Source: Stercorarius parasiticus
Taxonomy: Eukaryota > Chordata > Aves > Charadriiformes > Stercorariidae
Assembly: GCA_013396915.1 (NCBI GenBank)
Contig: VWZL01001963.1
Span: 145,829 to 209,828, forward strand
Direction: 5' to 3'
Length of the DNA stretch: 64,000 nt
Made by a program: the position numbers and the translations under genes. Each line of letters begins with the position of its first letter. Within the stretch, counting starts at the first letter, position 1. The notes below the pieces were generated by a model. The model made no database searches. It saw only the letters and a list, made by a program, of their open reading frames with translations, and was not told the DNA's origin. Of this stretch, positions 13,401-23,309 are shown in pieces.

Positions 13401-15435
13401 TTAAAATAAGTATGTGAGCAATGTGAGTAATAAGGTGGCAAGCAAGGATTTGTTGTAGTTGCAATTAAGAGTCGTGGGAAAGCAGGTAAACAGCTACCAC
13501 ACAAGTAACAGGGTTTGCAAGACAAAAAAGAAATAATAAGATAAGCCCAAGGAACAGCACATAGGAAGGATACCCTGCCCATTAAACAAAAAAAACACGA
13601 TTAGTAAAACTCAAAACAAGAGCGAGCAGATGAGATCCCCTATCTGCCCCCACTGGAGGGGGAAAAGTAGTGTAAAATCAGATGAAGGAGCAAAGAAAAT
13701 TTGGGAAGATATCTGCTTTTGTTTTGACTTACTTCACTGAAGAGCTCTCAAGTCTGGCCACCTTGAGCTGGGAGACCAAGAACCATCAAGGGCTGTGGCC
13801 ATCAGCACTACACAGTATTATTTCCATGATAACGTATAGTCACAGCTAATTAGCAGGATAAATGTTAAAGACTAACAGCTCTAGTGATAAGTACAGATAG
13901 TGATTACCCATTAGCACAAAGTGTGTTGCTAATGAATTATTCTAGTGAAATTTTCTTTAAAATTTGAAGCTGATTTCATTTATCAACTCCTCTTGTAGGG
14001 ATCTCTAGTTTCCTAACTGGTAAATACTTCTACATACATACAAATATATATTCAGTTATGACATTGTATTGTCTGGATGCGTCTTTCTAATCCCTGGGAA
14101 ATAGGATTAGATGCTAATATTGACTTTGCACAGGTGATAAACAGAAGTTCTGGAAATACTAAGTTGTTGCTTACGGTACTTTGGCTTTGTTCAAATTCAC
14201 CTGTGATTATATGCTTGACATTTGTGTATCCAGTTGTCCAGACTGGGAGTCTAATAGAAATTGCTATAGCTCCTATGTGAGCTGGGCTTCCCTTACAAGG
14301 AAGGTGGTAGACACACAGCCTTCACTTTGATATATATGAGACAGTCAATAGATGTGTTCAGATCCAGAGATCCAGGAGCTCAGAACTTAGTAGTTTCAGC
14401 TCAGATATGAACACAAGGAACATAAAGCATAGTAAGGAATTTATCCAAGTTTGAGGATCAATAAAGTAGCACATACCAGGAAATGGAAGGGGAAAGGGAA
14501 AAGAAAATGCCAAACTTTAAAATGTTATGTAAATATAGTATTAACACTAAAAAAGTGTATTCCTATAGGCATGGGTTTAGAGTGAAAGAACCAAGGATTT
14601 TCAAACATGGACTGGTGTTGCTATTAAGGTTAACAAATTATTGAATTATAAGGTAGGGATTTGAAAAAATATGCGGTACGTTCTGAGTGCCAAAAAAGAA
14701 ACCAAAGATAGTTCAGACATATTAATAAATTTCCAAAATATGAACTAATTATGAACCTATTCCTCCTGAGTTTGATTCAAAGCTTCCATTGATTTCGCTG
14801 AATTCTGGACTCAGGTTTGCAGTACCCACTATCAAGAAAGTTTTGTCATTTTTCACAGTAGAGGATCAACAGATGTAAACAGCTTAGGAGCAGAGGCATG
14901 TTATAAGATATAAAGGAAAGACTTCACATTTTTCAGACTTGACTAATCAAATCTAATTATATAGAAGAAGACAATGTCATCTTAGATCCTAATTTATTTA
15001 ATTAGAAATATCTCTGCCCATATCAGAATTTAGCCCTCAATCATTTGAGGACTAAAATACATTTCCACATTTCCACTAAACAGGAACGGTCAGCTATTTC
15101 TTCATGTGTTAAAATAACATGGCAGTGAATATGGCTTAGAAATAGAGGAATTCTTGGACCAGTAATAGTGAATAAGATGTCACATATAATTCTGTACCAC
15201 CTGTATACTACTAAAAACTTCAGAAAGTTTGTTTGATGGCTTGTTTGCTTGCTTGCTTCCTTCCTTTTTTAAGAGTAGACAAGACACTCTGATAGGATGA
15301 AGGAAATATGAAATCTCTTCTTTGCTTTGTTATACTTGGATAATTATATTGCTTTTTCGTGCTACTCTTATCCCTGTCTCATAGTTTATCCAATTACTTT
15401 ATAAACCCTTCTAGTAAGTATTTTAGCGTATTCTC
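7401..15435. other. AT-rich unique DNA, no gene seen
   Basis: Eight kilobases with no recognisable exon or repeat family. Small features are a CA run at 8063-8080 passing into A-rich DNA, ATT-type runs near 7735-7752 and 11415-11453, an A run near 11203-11213, a near-duplicate of AAAATAAGTATGT at about 13387 and 13402, and a CTTG/CTTCC-type run near 15238-15265. The longest frames (about 65-111 codons) overlap one another on opposite strands and show no known motif. Confidence 0.5.
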
Positions 15436-15463
15436 TTGTTTTGTTTTTGTTTTGTTTTGTTTC
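15436..15463 (+). repeat. TTTTG-type simple repeat
   Basis: Five or so units of a T3-5G motif run in tandem, ending just before a TTTCAG sequence. It looks like a low-complexity tract without function. Confidence 0.8.
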
Positions 15464-15562
15464 AGTTTTCCTACAGAATCTAAGACTTTGAGGAATTGAT
15501 ATCAATGTGAGTTCATACAAACTAGTGATTTATGCAATAATTGTTTCATAATAACAGTTTTG

Positions 15563-15607
15563 TGATAAATTGGTGATAAATTCATGATAAAACAATTTCA
15601 TGATAAA
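15563..15607 (+). promoter_or_regulatory. Cluster of four TGATAAA motifs
   Basis: The heptamer TGATAAA occurs at 15563, 15574, 15585 and 15601, all in the same orientation, with spacings of 11, 11 and 16 bases. TGATAA fits the GATA-factor consensus, so this could be a binding-site cluster. It could equally be a decayed minisatellite. The regulatory reading is inference only. Confidence 0.25.
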
Positions 15608-16165
15608 CTGGGGAGGGCAGGGGAGAGGAGGGAAAATTACTCCCAGCAACCAACTGCAAAGAGCAGCAGGGATGTCCCCAGAGGAGCATCCTCCTCTCAA
15701 TGTTGTCTCCAGTGCATCAAGTGCTGACAAGATGCCTCTGATGATATTGCTTGTTCTGGTTTATGATGCTATTAGTGCTGAATGGAGTATGTGAAATCAG
15801 ATGCAGGTGACTCATGCTGGTGGCAGTCATGTCCCACGAGAACCCACCATCATAATGGTATCTGGGCTTGCAGGTGCGAGGCCATGAACAACAGTAGGGC
15901 AACGGCATGAAACCACAAGGAAAGGCAATGCCCCAGAGGAACTGAAAAACTGCCTCAATAATCAAGGGAAGGATTCAAGAGTGGCAAGCAAAAGAGAGGC
16001 TGCAAAATTGCAGGTGGAAGGTCCTTAGCTTCATGAAGTTTAAGGCAATTAGAGAATTGTGCAACAAGAGAAGGGACCAGGATTTCACTGTAGAGAACGG
16101 GGGGACCTCAAGAACTAAAAAGATTGTATTATCCAGTGATTCAATAATACAGAATAATACAGAAT
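15608..16165. other. Unique DNA, no gene seen
   Basis: Somewhat less AT-rich than its surroundings (a purine-rich patch lies at 15609-15634), but with no recognisable protein or repeat family. Frames at 15530-15965 overlap on both strands and are not credible genes. Confidence 0.5.
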
Positions 16166-16202
16166 ATTATATTATTGAAATACAGAATTTCAATAATATA
16201 AT
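16166..16202. repeat. Perfect hairpin, 16-bp stem
   Basis: Left arm ATTATATTATTGAAAT (16166-16181), loop ACAGA (16182-16186), right arm ATTTCAATAATATAAT (16187-16202). The pairing is perfect. Just upstream, ATTCAATAATAC and ATACAGAAT-like units (16139-16164) repeat parts of the arms, so it may have grown by local template slippage. It is too AT-rich and short to suggest a defined transposon end. Confidence 0.85.
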
Positions 16203-16307
16203 TAGGAGAAACCATCTGACGAGGTAGTTATCTTGGCTACATTTGCATTGAAAAGAAAAGAAAATGCATTTCTACAATGCATATGTCTCATCCTAAAGTA
16301 GATATTC

Positions 16308-16330
16308 ATAGAATCATAGAATCATAGAAT
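16308..16330 (-). mobile_element. Bare CR1 3' tail octamers
   Basis: Three tandem copies of a TCATAGAA-type octamer are the reverse complement of the CR1 terminal repeat. Unlike normal copies, no CR1 3' UTR (the GGTTGGAAGGGACC block) follows on the right. The last octamer instead runs into a 26-bp palindrome at 16324-16349. This is either a CR1 insertion truncated within its tail or a decayed remnant. Confidence 0.6.
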
Positions 16331-16349
16331 CTGAATATTCAGATTCTAT
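16324..16349. repeat. 26-bp perfect palindrome at CR1 tail
   Basis: The sequence from ATAGAATCTGAAT to ATTCAGATTCTAT is a perfect inverted repeat with no loop. Its outer halves are CR1-tail octamer sequence in opposite orientations, so it looks like two CR1 tail ends joined head to head. Confidence 0.85.
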
Positions 16350-16544
16350 ATATATTGAAATAGGTCAGATGAGTTCTATCCTGAATATATCTGTTTATTC
16401 CTAGGGAGTATCAGGAAAGCCCTGTTCGATCAGTTCAGATGCTTTCATCTCCACTAAGGTTCCACTAAGGTTCATGGAGAATAGTCACAGCTTTGGAGAA
16501 TAATAACAAATCTTTTCCTAGGAGATGGGGTGTCTTCCATTTAT
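16350..16544. other. Short unique spacer
   Basis: AT-rich DNA with a direct 12-base duplication of a TCCACTAAGGT-type unit near 16449-16473. Nothing else is recognised. Confidence 0.5.
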
Positions 16545-16895
16545 AGTAGCAGCTCCAGTGCCAGCACACTGCAGCAGAGCGCTCTAGTGCAGTGCACGGG
16601 GAGGTTTCCCGAACCAGGGGAACCCCAAGGGGGTGGAGAGACCTGCCAGGAGCCTGCAAGGTCCAAGGGCCATCAAGAGACACTTCAGGGCCTTGGCACA
16701 ACTGGTTAAGTATCAGGAGAACAAGGAGTATTTTAATCTCTCCTTCCAGTTCCAGGGAAGAAACAAGAAGACCCAGCAGATTAATGCCTGGGTTCGTGAC
16801 TGGTGTCACCAGCAGAATTTGTTTTTTTTTGTCATGGGTTGGTCTACAAGATGCCAGGCGTGCTAGGGACAGACTAGGAGCGCTGAAGCCCTTTG
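16545..16895 (+). mobile_element. CR1 5' leader joined to ORF1 esterase piece
   Basis: This plus-strand fragment comes from the rarely kept 5' half of a CR1 element. Bases 16573-16660 match the leader-type sequence also found on the minus strand at 21650-21735 (shared landmarks GAGCGCTCTAG, GGGGAGGTTTCC and CAGGAGCCTGCA). At about 16660 this leader passes directly into sequence encoding the C-terminal part of the ORF1 SGNH/GDSL-type esterase domain: 'RAIKRHFRALAQLVK', then 'QQINAWVRDWCHQQN'. Beyond a T run near 16821-16830 the frame shifts, and 'LVYKMPGVLGTD' continues in another frame to a stop. The N-terminal part of ORF1 is missing, so the copy has an internal deletion, and it also lacks ORF2 and the 3' end. 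It is a pseudogene fragment. Assignment rests on remembered family features, not a search. Confidence 0.75.
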
Positions 16896-18919
16896 CCGGG
16901 AGGAATATGATGTTAGTGGTGGTGGTTTCTTTTTCCTCAATTTAGGAGACCACTTAGGGTCATTTGTATGTTTTTGCTAACATGCATTTATACTTTTGCT
17001 CTATATTTACTGGTCTGCAGCTCTATATTACATCCAAATATACAATATATGGTGCCTTCTATGTGTATTATATACTTTTTCTGTGTTCTCTTTCTTACCC
17101 CTAAAACCAGATTTATCTATCTCCATATCTGCTTTTCTTTAACTAGCCATGGGTGAGTTGATTATCGCTGTGGGGTCTCCAGTGCCAAACTTGTGTCCCA
17201 CCTCTTATCATCCCATGCCTATACCCCTCTCTGCCGCATCCTCTATTTCCACTTCTCAAGGCCTCTGCTACCGTACCAGACCCACATTTCTCTACACTAG
17301 GTCATAGTTTTAGAATTGTAAAACTGTGGTTGCACCATACAGCGGTAAGTAAAATAAAACAAGTCATAACCAGCCCATCATAAGAAAAATTGTTATAGGT
17401 GAACCGAGTTAAAACAAAGCTGCAGATCGGTCAAGAAAATTTCACACAGGCAAAGCTGACAACGTTTAGTCCAGATGCCTTGCAAAATCAGTACAAAGCT
17501 TAGCAATAGCAATACCCTATTACAGGACTACACGGTAACAAATGTGACACGGCCAAGAGTAATGCAAACATAATGTATCATTAACAGTATTTACTGGGGA
17601 ATTAACATCAGGGTGAAATCTCAGACAAAATATTTCCTGGAAAATGTGTGAAAATTCTTTTCAACATGTTTAATAAATACTAATTGAAATGCAGAAAAAA
17701 AATCCTTGGGTAATCAAGTAAACAAAGAGCCTATGTTACATGAGTAAATGAGAAGGTTTTGGCTTGATAAATACAAGTTAGAGAGAATGCTGTGTGGGAG
17801 TGCACGTAGAGAATGAAGACAGAGAAGAGAGAGCTACCAGTGAAAAAACAGCCTTGGCACAACAGCAAATGAAAACAATGTGTTTGGAAATCAGAACAAA
17901 ATGCCTAAATCTCAGGGCCGTGGCACTTGGGAACAGCCTTTCAGGAATGATTACAGAGATAAGAAAATCTAACTTTTTCTGAAATGCCATTATATACTGG
18001 GGCTTCATGGAACACTGCACTGGGTGCTGCAGAGAGACCCTTCTAGTCCGCAACTCCTCAGTTCCTATGACAGAGAAAAGAATGGTTTTTACAGTGACAG
18101 CTAATGAGATTTCACAGAAATTAGTAATGAATGAAGGGTTGAGCAATGGATCCCCATAGTAACAGGACAGTTCTTAGAAAAGATTTATCTGGAGAGAGCT
18201 AATGAACTCGTTTCTGATGTTATCCTTTGAATTACTTTGGGTCATAATACTTCTAAAATATTCTAAGGGAAGTTGTTTGATTTATTTCAGTTTGGGTTGT
18301 TTGCCTCAATTTCTACCTGGAATTAGAACGGCTGCATTTTTTTATTTAATCGTGTTTTAATTGAAAAAGATGAAATAAAAAGTTTTAATGACTTTGTTTG
18401 AGTTTTAATGCTTTCACATAAACACTTTTTTTTAATTTACTTAAAATTACTCTTTAAGATTTCAGTAATTAAATTACAACCTTCACATTTCAAATTTATA
18501 TTGCTTTCTCTATGCGTAACTTGCTGACCCATCATGATAGTATTTTAACCACGCTATTCTATTTTATTCTGACATTTAACTTATGGAGAACATGTAACAT
18601 TTGTTACAACCAGCTGACGCAACTTACCTTCTCTTCTTTTTAGCTCACTGTGTTTCTTGGCTTTGACACTGACAGAAACTAAAGGAAATTGAAATTTCAG
18701 GTCTGGTTAAAACACGTTCACTTAGGCTCTAAGTTATCTCTTTATGCAATAATATCTTCTCAAATCTTCCAGCTAAACCACAATTTAGATTTTTTTAAAA
18801 ATTATAAAAATTTCAAATATGAGGCTTGTGAGATGAGAAGCGAGAGACTCGGGTAATGTTGGATATGAAAAACCAAGGCAGCCAGGTATGGAAGATGCAT
18901 CGTCAGATGTTGATGATAC
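16896..18919. other. AT-rich unique DNA, no gene seen
   Basis: The longest frame (122 codons, minus strand, 17778-18146) has no recognisable motif and is opposed by another frame on the plus strand. No repeat family is recognised. Confidence 0.5.
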
Positions 18920-18961
18920 ATTTTAATATGTAGCATTTGCTTTTTAATATGCAGCATTTGC
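18920..18961. repeat. 21-bp tandem duplication
   Basis: Two adjacent copies of a TTTTAATATGYAGCATTTGC-type unit (18920-18940 and 18941-18961) differ at about two positions. A recent local duplication is the simplest explanation. Confidence 0.85.
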
Positions 18962-19026
18962 TTTTATCACTGCATAGCAAATCCTGTTTGGAATGACAAA
19001 TTCTTTTATTATTAGCAGTATGGGAA

Positions 19027-19690
19027 ATCATAGAATTATAATATCGTAGAAACATAGAATCATAGAATAGTTTGGGTTGGAAGGGACCTTTAAAGGCCAT
19101 CTAGTCCAACCCCCCTGCAATCAGCAGGGACATCTTCAACTACATCCGGTTGCTCAGAGCCTCATCCAACCTGACCATGAATGTTGCCAGGGATGGCGCA
19201 TCTACCATCTCTCTTGGCAACCTGGGCCAGTGTTTCACCACCCTCAGTGTAAAAAAATTCTTCCTTATATCTTATCTAAATCTACCCTCTTTTAGTTTAA
19301 AACCATTCCCGCTTGTCCTATCACAACAGTCCCCAATCTTTCTTATAAGTCCCCTTTAATACTAAACCACTTCTCTTCTCCAGGCTGGACAACCCCAACT
19401 CTCTCAGCCTGTGCTTATAGGAGAGGTGGTCCAGCCCTCAGATCCTTTCTGTAGCCCTCCTCTGGACCCGCTCCAACAGGCCCCTGTCTTTCCTGTGCTG
19501 AGGGCCCCAGAGCTGGATACAGTACTCCAGGTGGAATCTCCACAGAGTGGAGTAGAGGGGTAGAATCACCTTCCTTGACTTGCTGGCCACGCTGCTTTTG
19601 ATGCAGCCCAGGATACAGTTGGCTTTCTGGGCTGCAAGCGCATTGTCATCTCATGTCCAGCTTTTCATCCATCGGTACCCCCAAATAATT
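19027..19690 (-). mobile_element. CR1 LINE, 3' end with ORF2 C-terminus
   Basis: Read on the plus strand, degenerate tail octamers (19027-19070) are followed by the reverse complement of the CR1 3' UTR (GTTTGGGTTGGAAGGGACC at 19070-19088) and then about 550 bases of antisense ORF2 downstream of the reverse transcriptase active site. The frame is interrupted by stops and small indels, so it is inactive. Homology fades at about 19690, around GTACCCCCAAATAATT, where the rest of the element is missing. A CR1 5' part in the same orientation starts about 1.1 kb farther on, so this may be one half of a split element. Confidence 0.92.
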
Positions 19691-20834
19691 TGATGTAAAA
19701 AAGAAATAAAGTTTCAATTAGTGCAGAGTTGCATCCACATGTTCTGATTTAATAAATAAAGCATTTCTCATCTAGTTATGTTTTCCTGCCTGTAAAACAG
19801 CTGGTATAATAAACTAATAAAAAGTAAATATGAATTTACTACAACATTTTAAATGACACGTTAAAATTCCATTCTAAAATATCAACATTCATATGTGATT
19901 TTTCTCTAAAGCCAAATATCCTGGAAATTTAGTTTTACTGGTAATTTTAGAAAGATTAAGCACTTCTTATTTGGAAGTAAAACATCAAAATGTCAATTCT
20001 TCATGACAATAATTTTAAATTTCCTTCACTTCTGATTTATGTGCTTCTTAAAGAGTTCTTGTGAATATCTTTTGCCAGCATATATGATTATTTTCTCACA
20101 TTTCTTGGTAAAAAATATTTTTATGCATAGTAAACGTAAAATTATATATGCACATATGATACATCTCCTTTTGTTGAAGCACAACTTGTTTAACCAAGGT
20201 TTTGTTATTGTTTGTAATTTATATTTCATATCACAGTACCATCCATGCTGGGCTTAATTTTCACAGTGTGAACTCAGTTTCTGCAAATTCTGAATCATCA
20301 AAAGTAACCAAGAGTTTTTTTATTTTAGGTATTTTTTTCTGGGTGTTTTTTTTTTTTTTTTTTTTTGCATAGTATCTTAGCTCCTCTTCAGATAAAATGG
20401 AGAAACACTAACTTCCACATTTAAAGACAGGGAACAAATAACAGGGAGATTTAAAGAATTGCCCAAGAACAGATAACAAATTTCTAATACTGATGAAAAA
20501 TTAAATTAAGTGCCAAGTATTCTAACCTGCCTGTACTAATTGTGAAAGGAAGGCAAATAATAAAATATAAACATATTTCTTTTTGGTTTCATCTTATATT
20601 TCCCTTACTCTTTACAGATATGTAATAAATAACACACTCCCTTTTGTTCATCAGTATATACAGGTATGCCCATGTAAGGTGATTCAGGTAGAACACATCC
20701 TGAAACACTTAACTGGGATATGAAAACTGAGGTGAGAAAGGAATCGAGTTCCCCAGCAATAATATCTCTGATGTTTTATAATGCCTCTAATTCTAGTTGG
20801 AGTAGCTGCTTTACCTAACACTGGGAATTCCAAA
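19691..20834. other. AT-rich spacer between two CR1 pieces
   Basis: No CR1 or gene sequence is recognised. A 21-base T run lies at 20346-20366. If the flanking CR1 pieces are one element, this stretch would be a foreign insertion or a replaced middle; I see no terminal repeats at its edges that would show how it arrived. The frames at 20026-20257 overlap on both strands. Confidence 0.5.
20346..20366 (+). repeat. Poly-T tract
   Basis: Twenty-one uninterrupted T. Read on the minus strand it is a poly-A run, but no retrocopied gene is recognisable next to it. Confidence 0.9.
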
Positions 20835-21800
20835 ATTTTGATGACACTACCCGTCTTCTTTTCAGCATGGTTTTGCTGGACTTCTTCAGTGCAACTAAAC
20901 AGGCCAACGTCTACCCTCTGGAAGTCTAAGGTAGCAGTTCTGCTAACCTCCCTCCTTGCCCCTGTGAGAATCAACAAGTCTATCATTTCGTGATCGCTGT
21001 GCCCAAGACAGCCTCCAACCATCACATCACCCACAAGTGATGGCTTCCAACTCCTGTCTGTTGTCCATGCTGCGTGCATTGGTGTAAATGCTCTTCAGTT
21101 GAACTATTGATCCTGGTATGTTTTTTGAGGGAGAAACCCTAATTCCTATATGACTGTTCTCAGGTGCCTCTGTGGTTTCTAATATATCAATAACTCTTAT
21201 ATCTTTGCTGTCGCATGAATCTCCATCCCTATCTCCACTGAGATGTCTTAAGATGCTGCACGTATTAGTACAGGGACATTTCAAATGTGGCCCAGTGTAC
21301 TCAGCACAGTATAGAGTAGACTGACGGACCTTGCTAGTGCACCGTCCCTCGGAGCTGTCTACAAAGCTGTGTCAGTCATGGTGGATGCAGAGTTTAGGAG
21401 GACAGGGCCTACTTCTGGGTGGATATCATCGCTCCCTGGTCAAGCTGGTAGAGTTACAGCGCCCTTCCATAATGCCCTTCTGCACAAACTGCCACACAAA
21501 CCATCATGTTACGCCCCTGCTGATGCACCAGGTCCCATTTGTCCGCCCTGGTTGCTAGCACTCCCTAAGAGCTTCTTTTATACGTCTGGGTGCTTGGCCA
21601 TGTTTGCTCCAGGCCCCCGCTAGGTCTCCTCAGCTGCTGTCACGCGAGCTGCAGGCTCCTGGTAGGTGTCTCCACTCGGTTGGGTTCCCCCAGGTCAGGA
21701 AACCTCCCTGTGCACTGTTCTAGAGCGCTCTGCTGTGGGTCATGCCAGCATGGGAGTTGCTCACCTTGGTGAGTCTCCAGTGAGGGAGCTCTAGGGTGCT
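20835..21800 (-). mobile_element. CR1 5' part, internally deleted (leader, ORF1 start, ORF2 endonuclease ends)
   Basis: On the minus strand, from 21800 downwards, the copy shows CR1 leader sequence (21735-21650, shared with 16573-16660), an ORF1-like N-terminal segment with the cysteine cluster CPCTNTCSILRHL (about 21280-21240), and the start of the ORF2 endonuclease (LKSIYTNARSM at about 21105-21070). At about 21040 the N-terminal endonuclease text stops after 'ELEAI' and jumps to the C-terminal end, with 'GGCLGHSDHEMID' and 'RTATLDFQRVDVGLF' (21025-20890) in another frame. The endonuclease centre, roughly 500-600 bases in a full element, is missing; so is the ORF1 esterase that normally sits between the ORF1 start and ORF2. 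Sequence below about 20835 is not recognised. The 131-codon frame here (20684-21079) is this relic, not a host gene. Confidence 0.78.
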
Positions 21801-23309
21801 TTCTTACCTAAGAAGTAAGTTCAGCCATGCTGTCCCTTTTAAATAATCCATTCTTTTTCCGTTTTTTCTTTCTTTTTTCTTATTAACTTCTTTTTCTATT
21901 AGGAGCTTTTACACCTTGGATAAAGAAGAGGACCTTTTGCTATGCTTCCCTTGCTTTTAGGTGGACTTCGTGCCTAAAATCATTGATGGAACATTCTCAA
22001 ACTCATTTGAGATTAGATTTCTTACCTCAATAAAAATGGGACCCTAAAGTACCTCTTTTTCTACCCTTTGTTTTTTCCATCAGGAGTTAAAATGAATTGC
22101 AGACACAAACTTCCATTGTAACATTTTGAAAAGTACACACCTGAAGACCTTTTTCGCATCATGCATGTGTCTGCAATTTTTTTATTCTTCTAAAGCAGTA
22201 TAACCAGCAACAGAAGTCTTTTCATTCTTTTATAACAGTTTGCCACTTGCATTTTTTACCAAAAAAAAGTAATTATGCAGCATATTTTACAGTCTTATCA
22301 TTAGCGTTATTTTTACAGAAACCCTTCATGACACATTAATGGCACAGATGACTGCTTGGGCATTTCATTTCGCTGTTAGTTTTAGGTGACTGTTTATAGC
22401 TGTGCTGTTATCTCTGTACTGGCATGGCTACGCAGCTATGAGGAAATAAAGCAGCTGCCTTGACGCCATGCCTGAAATACACTGTAATATCCCTGACAAT
22501 GGCAAAAACATAATTTTTGGTACCTAGGTGGTTAAAGGCCTGGAGTAATGCCACAGAAGAGAATGAAGGCCCACAGATGTGCTGTTTCTCTTGACTTTGA
22601 TGGTTTTAGTGACCTGGCCATGATCAAAAAAAAGCAGTGCCAGTGGTGAGGATAAAGCACAAAATCTGAGTGTAGGCAATTTTGGAAAGAACAAGCTTTC
22701 GTGGCAACATAGGTATAACAGGTGATGATAGGGAATGGTGGCCCATGAAAGGGAGCTCTGCCTTCTGGGATTTGGACCAGAAAGGCAAAGGGGCAACTGC
22801 ACAGGCAAACATCCGAAAGGGGCAGCAACCAGGGAGGTACTTGTGAAATGGATGCTGAACTGAGCTGAAATCAGTAACGGAGCAAGGGGGAGGTCAAGAC
22901 AAATTCTGCCTTAAGTTATACGGAATAAGTATAATTGCTCTGACCAGACACCACATTTAGATGAATGTAAGTAAGATCACGGTACAGGCAGTAACTAACT
23001 TGTTATTTTTCAGGCCTCTCCGTCTGAAACCATTTTTAGGTGAATGTTGTATCCCTAATAAGTGATCTCCCATTTGATGAAGCCTACAGGATGGACAAGA
23101 CTTGCAGAAGAAGCAAGAAGCACAAGATATGGATGCGCTCAATACTCCAAAATTAAACAAACCAGCGAGGCAGCTTTAGCCCCAGCAAAGTCAAAGAGAA
23201 TTTTGCAACCACACCATTGTTAACACAATAGAGGACTCATCTCTGTTCCATGTCCATCTGGTGGCAAGTACCTGTGCATGAGATGTCCCTGCTCAGGTCT
23301 TGTCTGGGA
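21801..23309. other. Unique DNA, no gene seen
   Basis: Mostly AT-rich DNA. The frames at 22524-22828 lie in three overlapping registers of one strand and carry no known motif. No repeat family is recognised. Confidence 0.5.

Noticed and set aside
17778..18146. 122-codon minus-strand frame
   Set aside because: No recognisable motif and opposed by a plus-strand frame; probably chance.
20346..20366. Poly-T run as the tail of a minus-strand processed pseudogene
   Set aside because: No coding-like sequence adjoins it on the left or right.
20684..21079. 131-codon minus-strand frame as a host gene
   Set aside because: It contains the end of the CR1 endonuclease domain and then runs into unrelated sequence.
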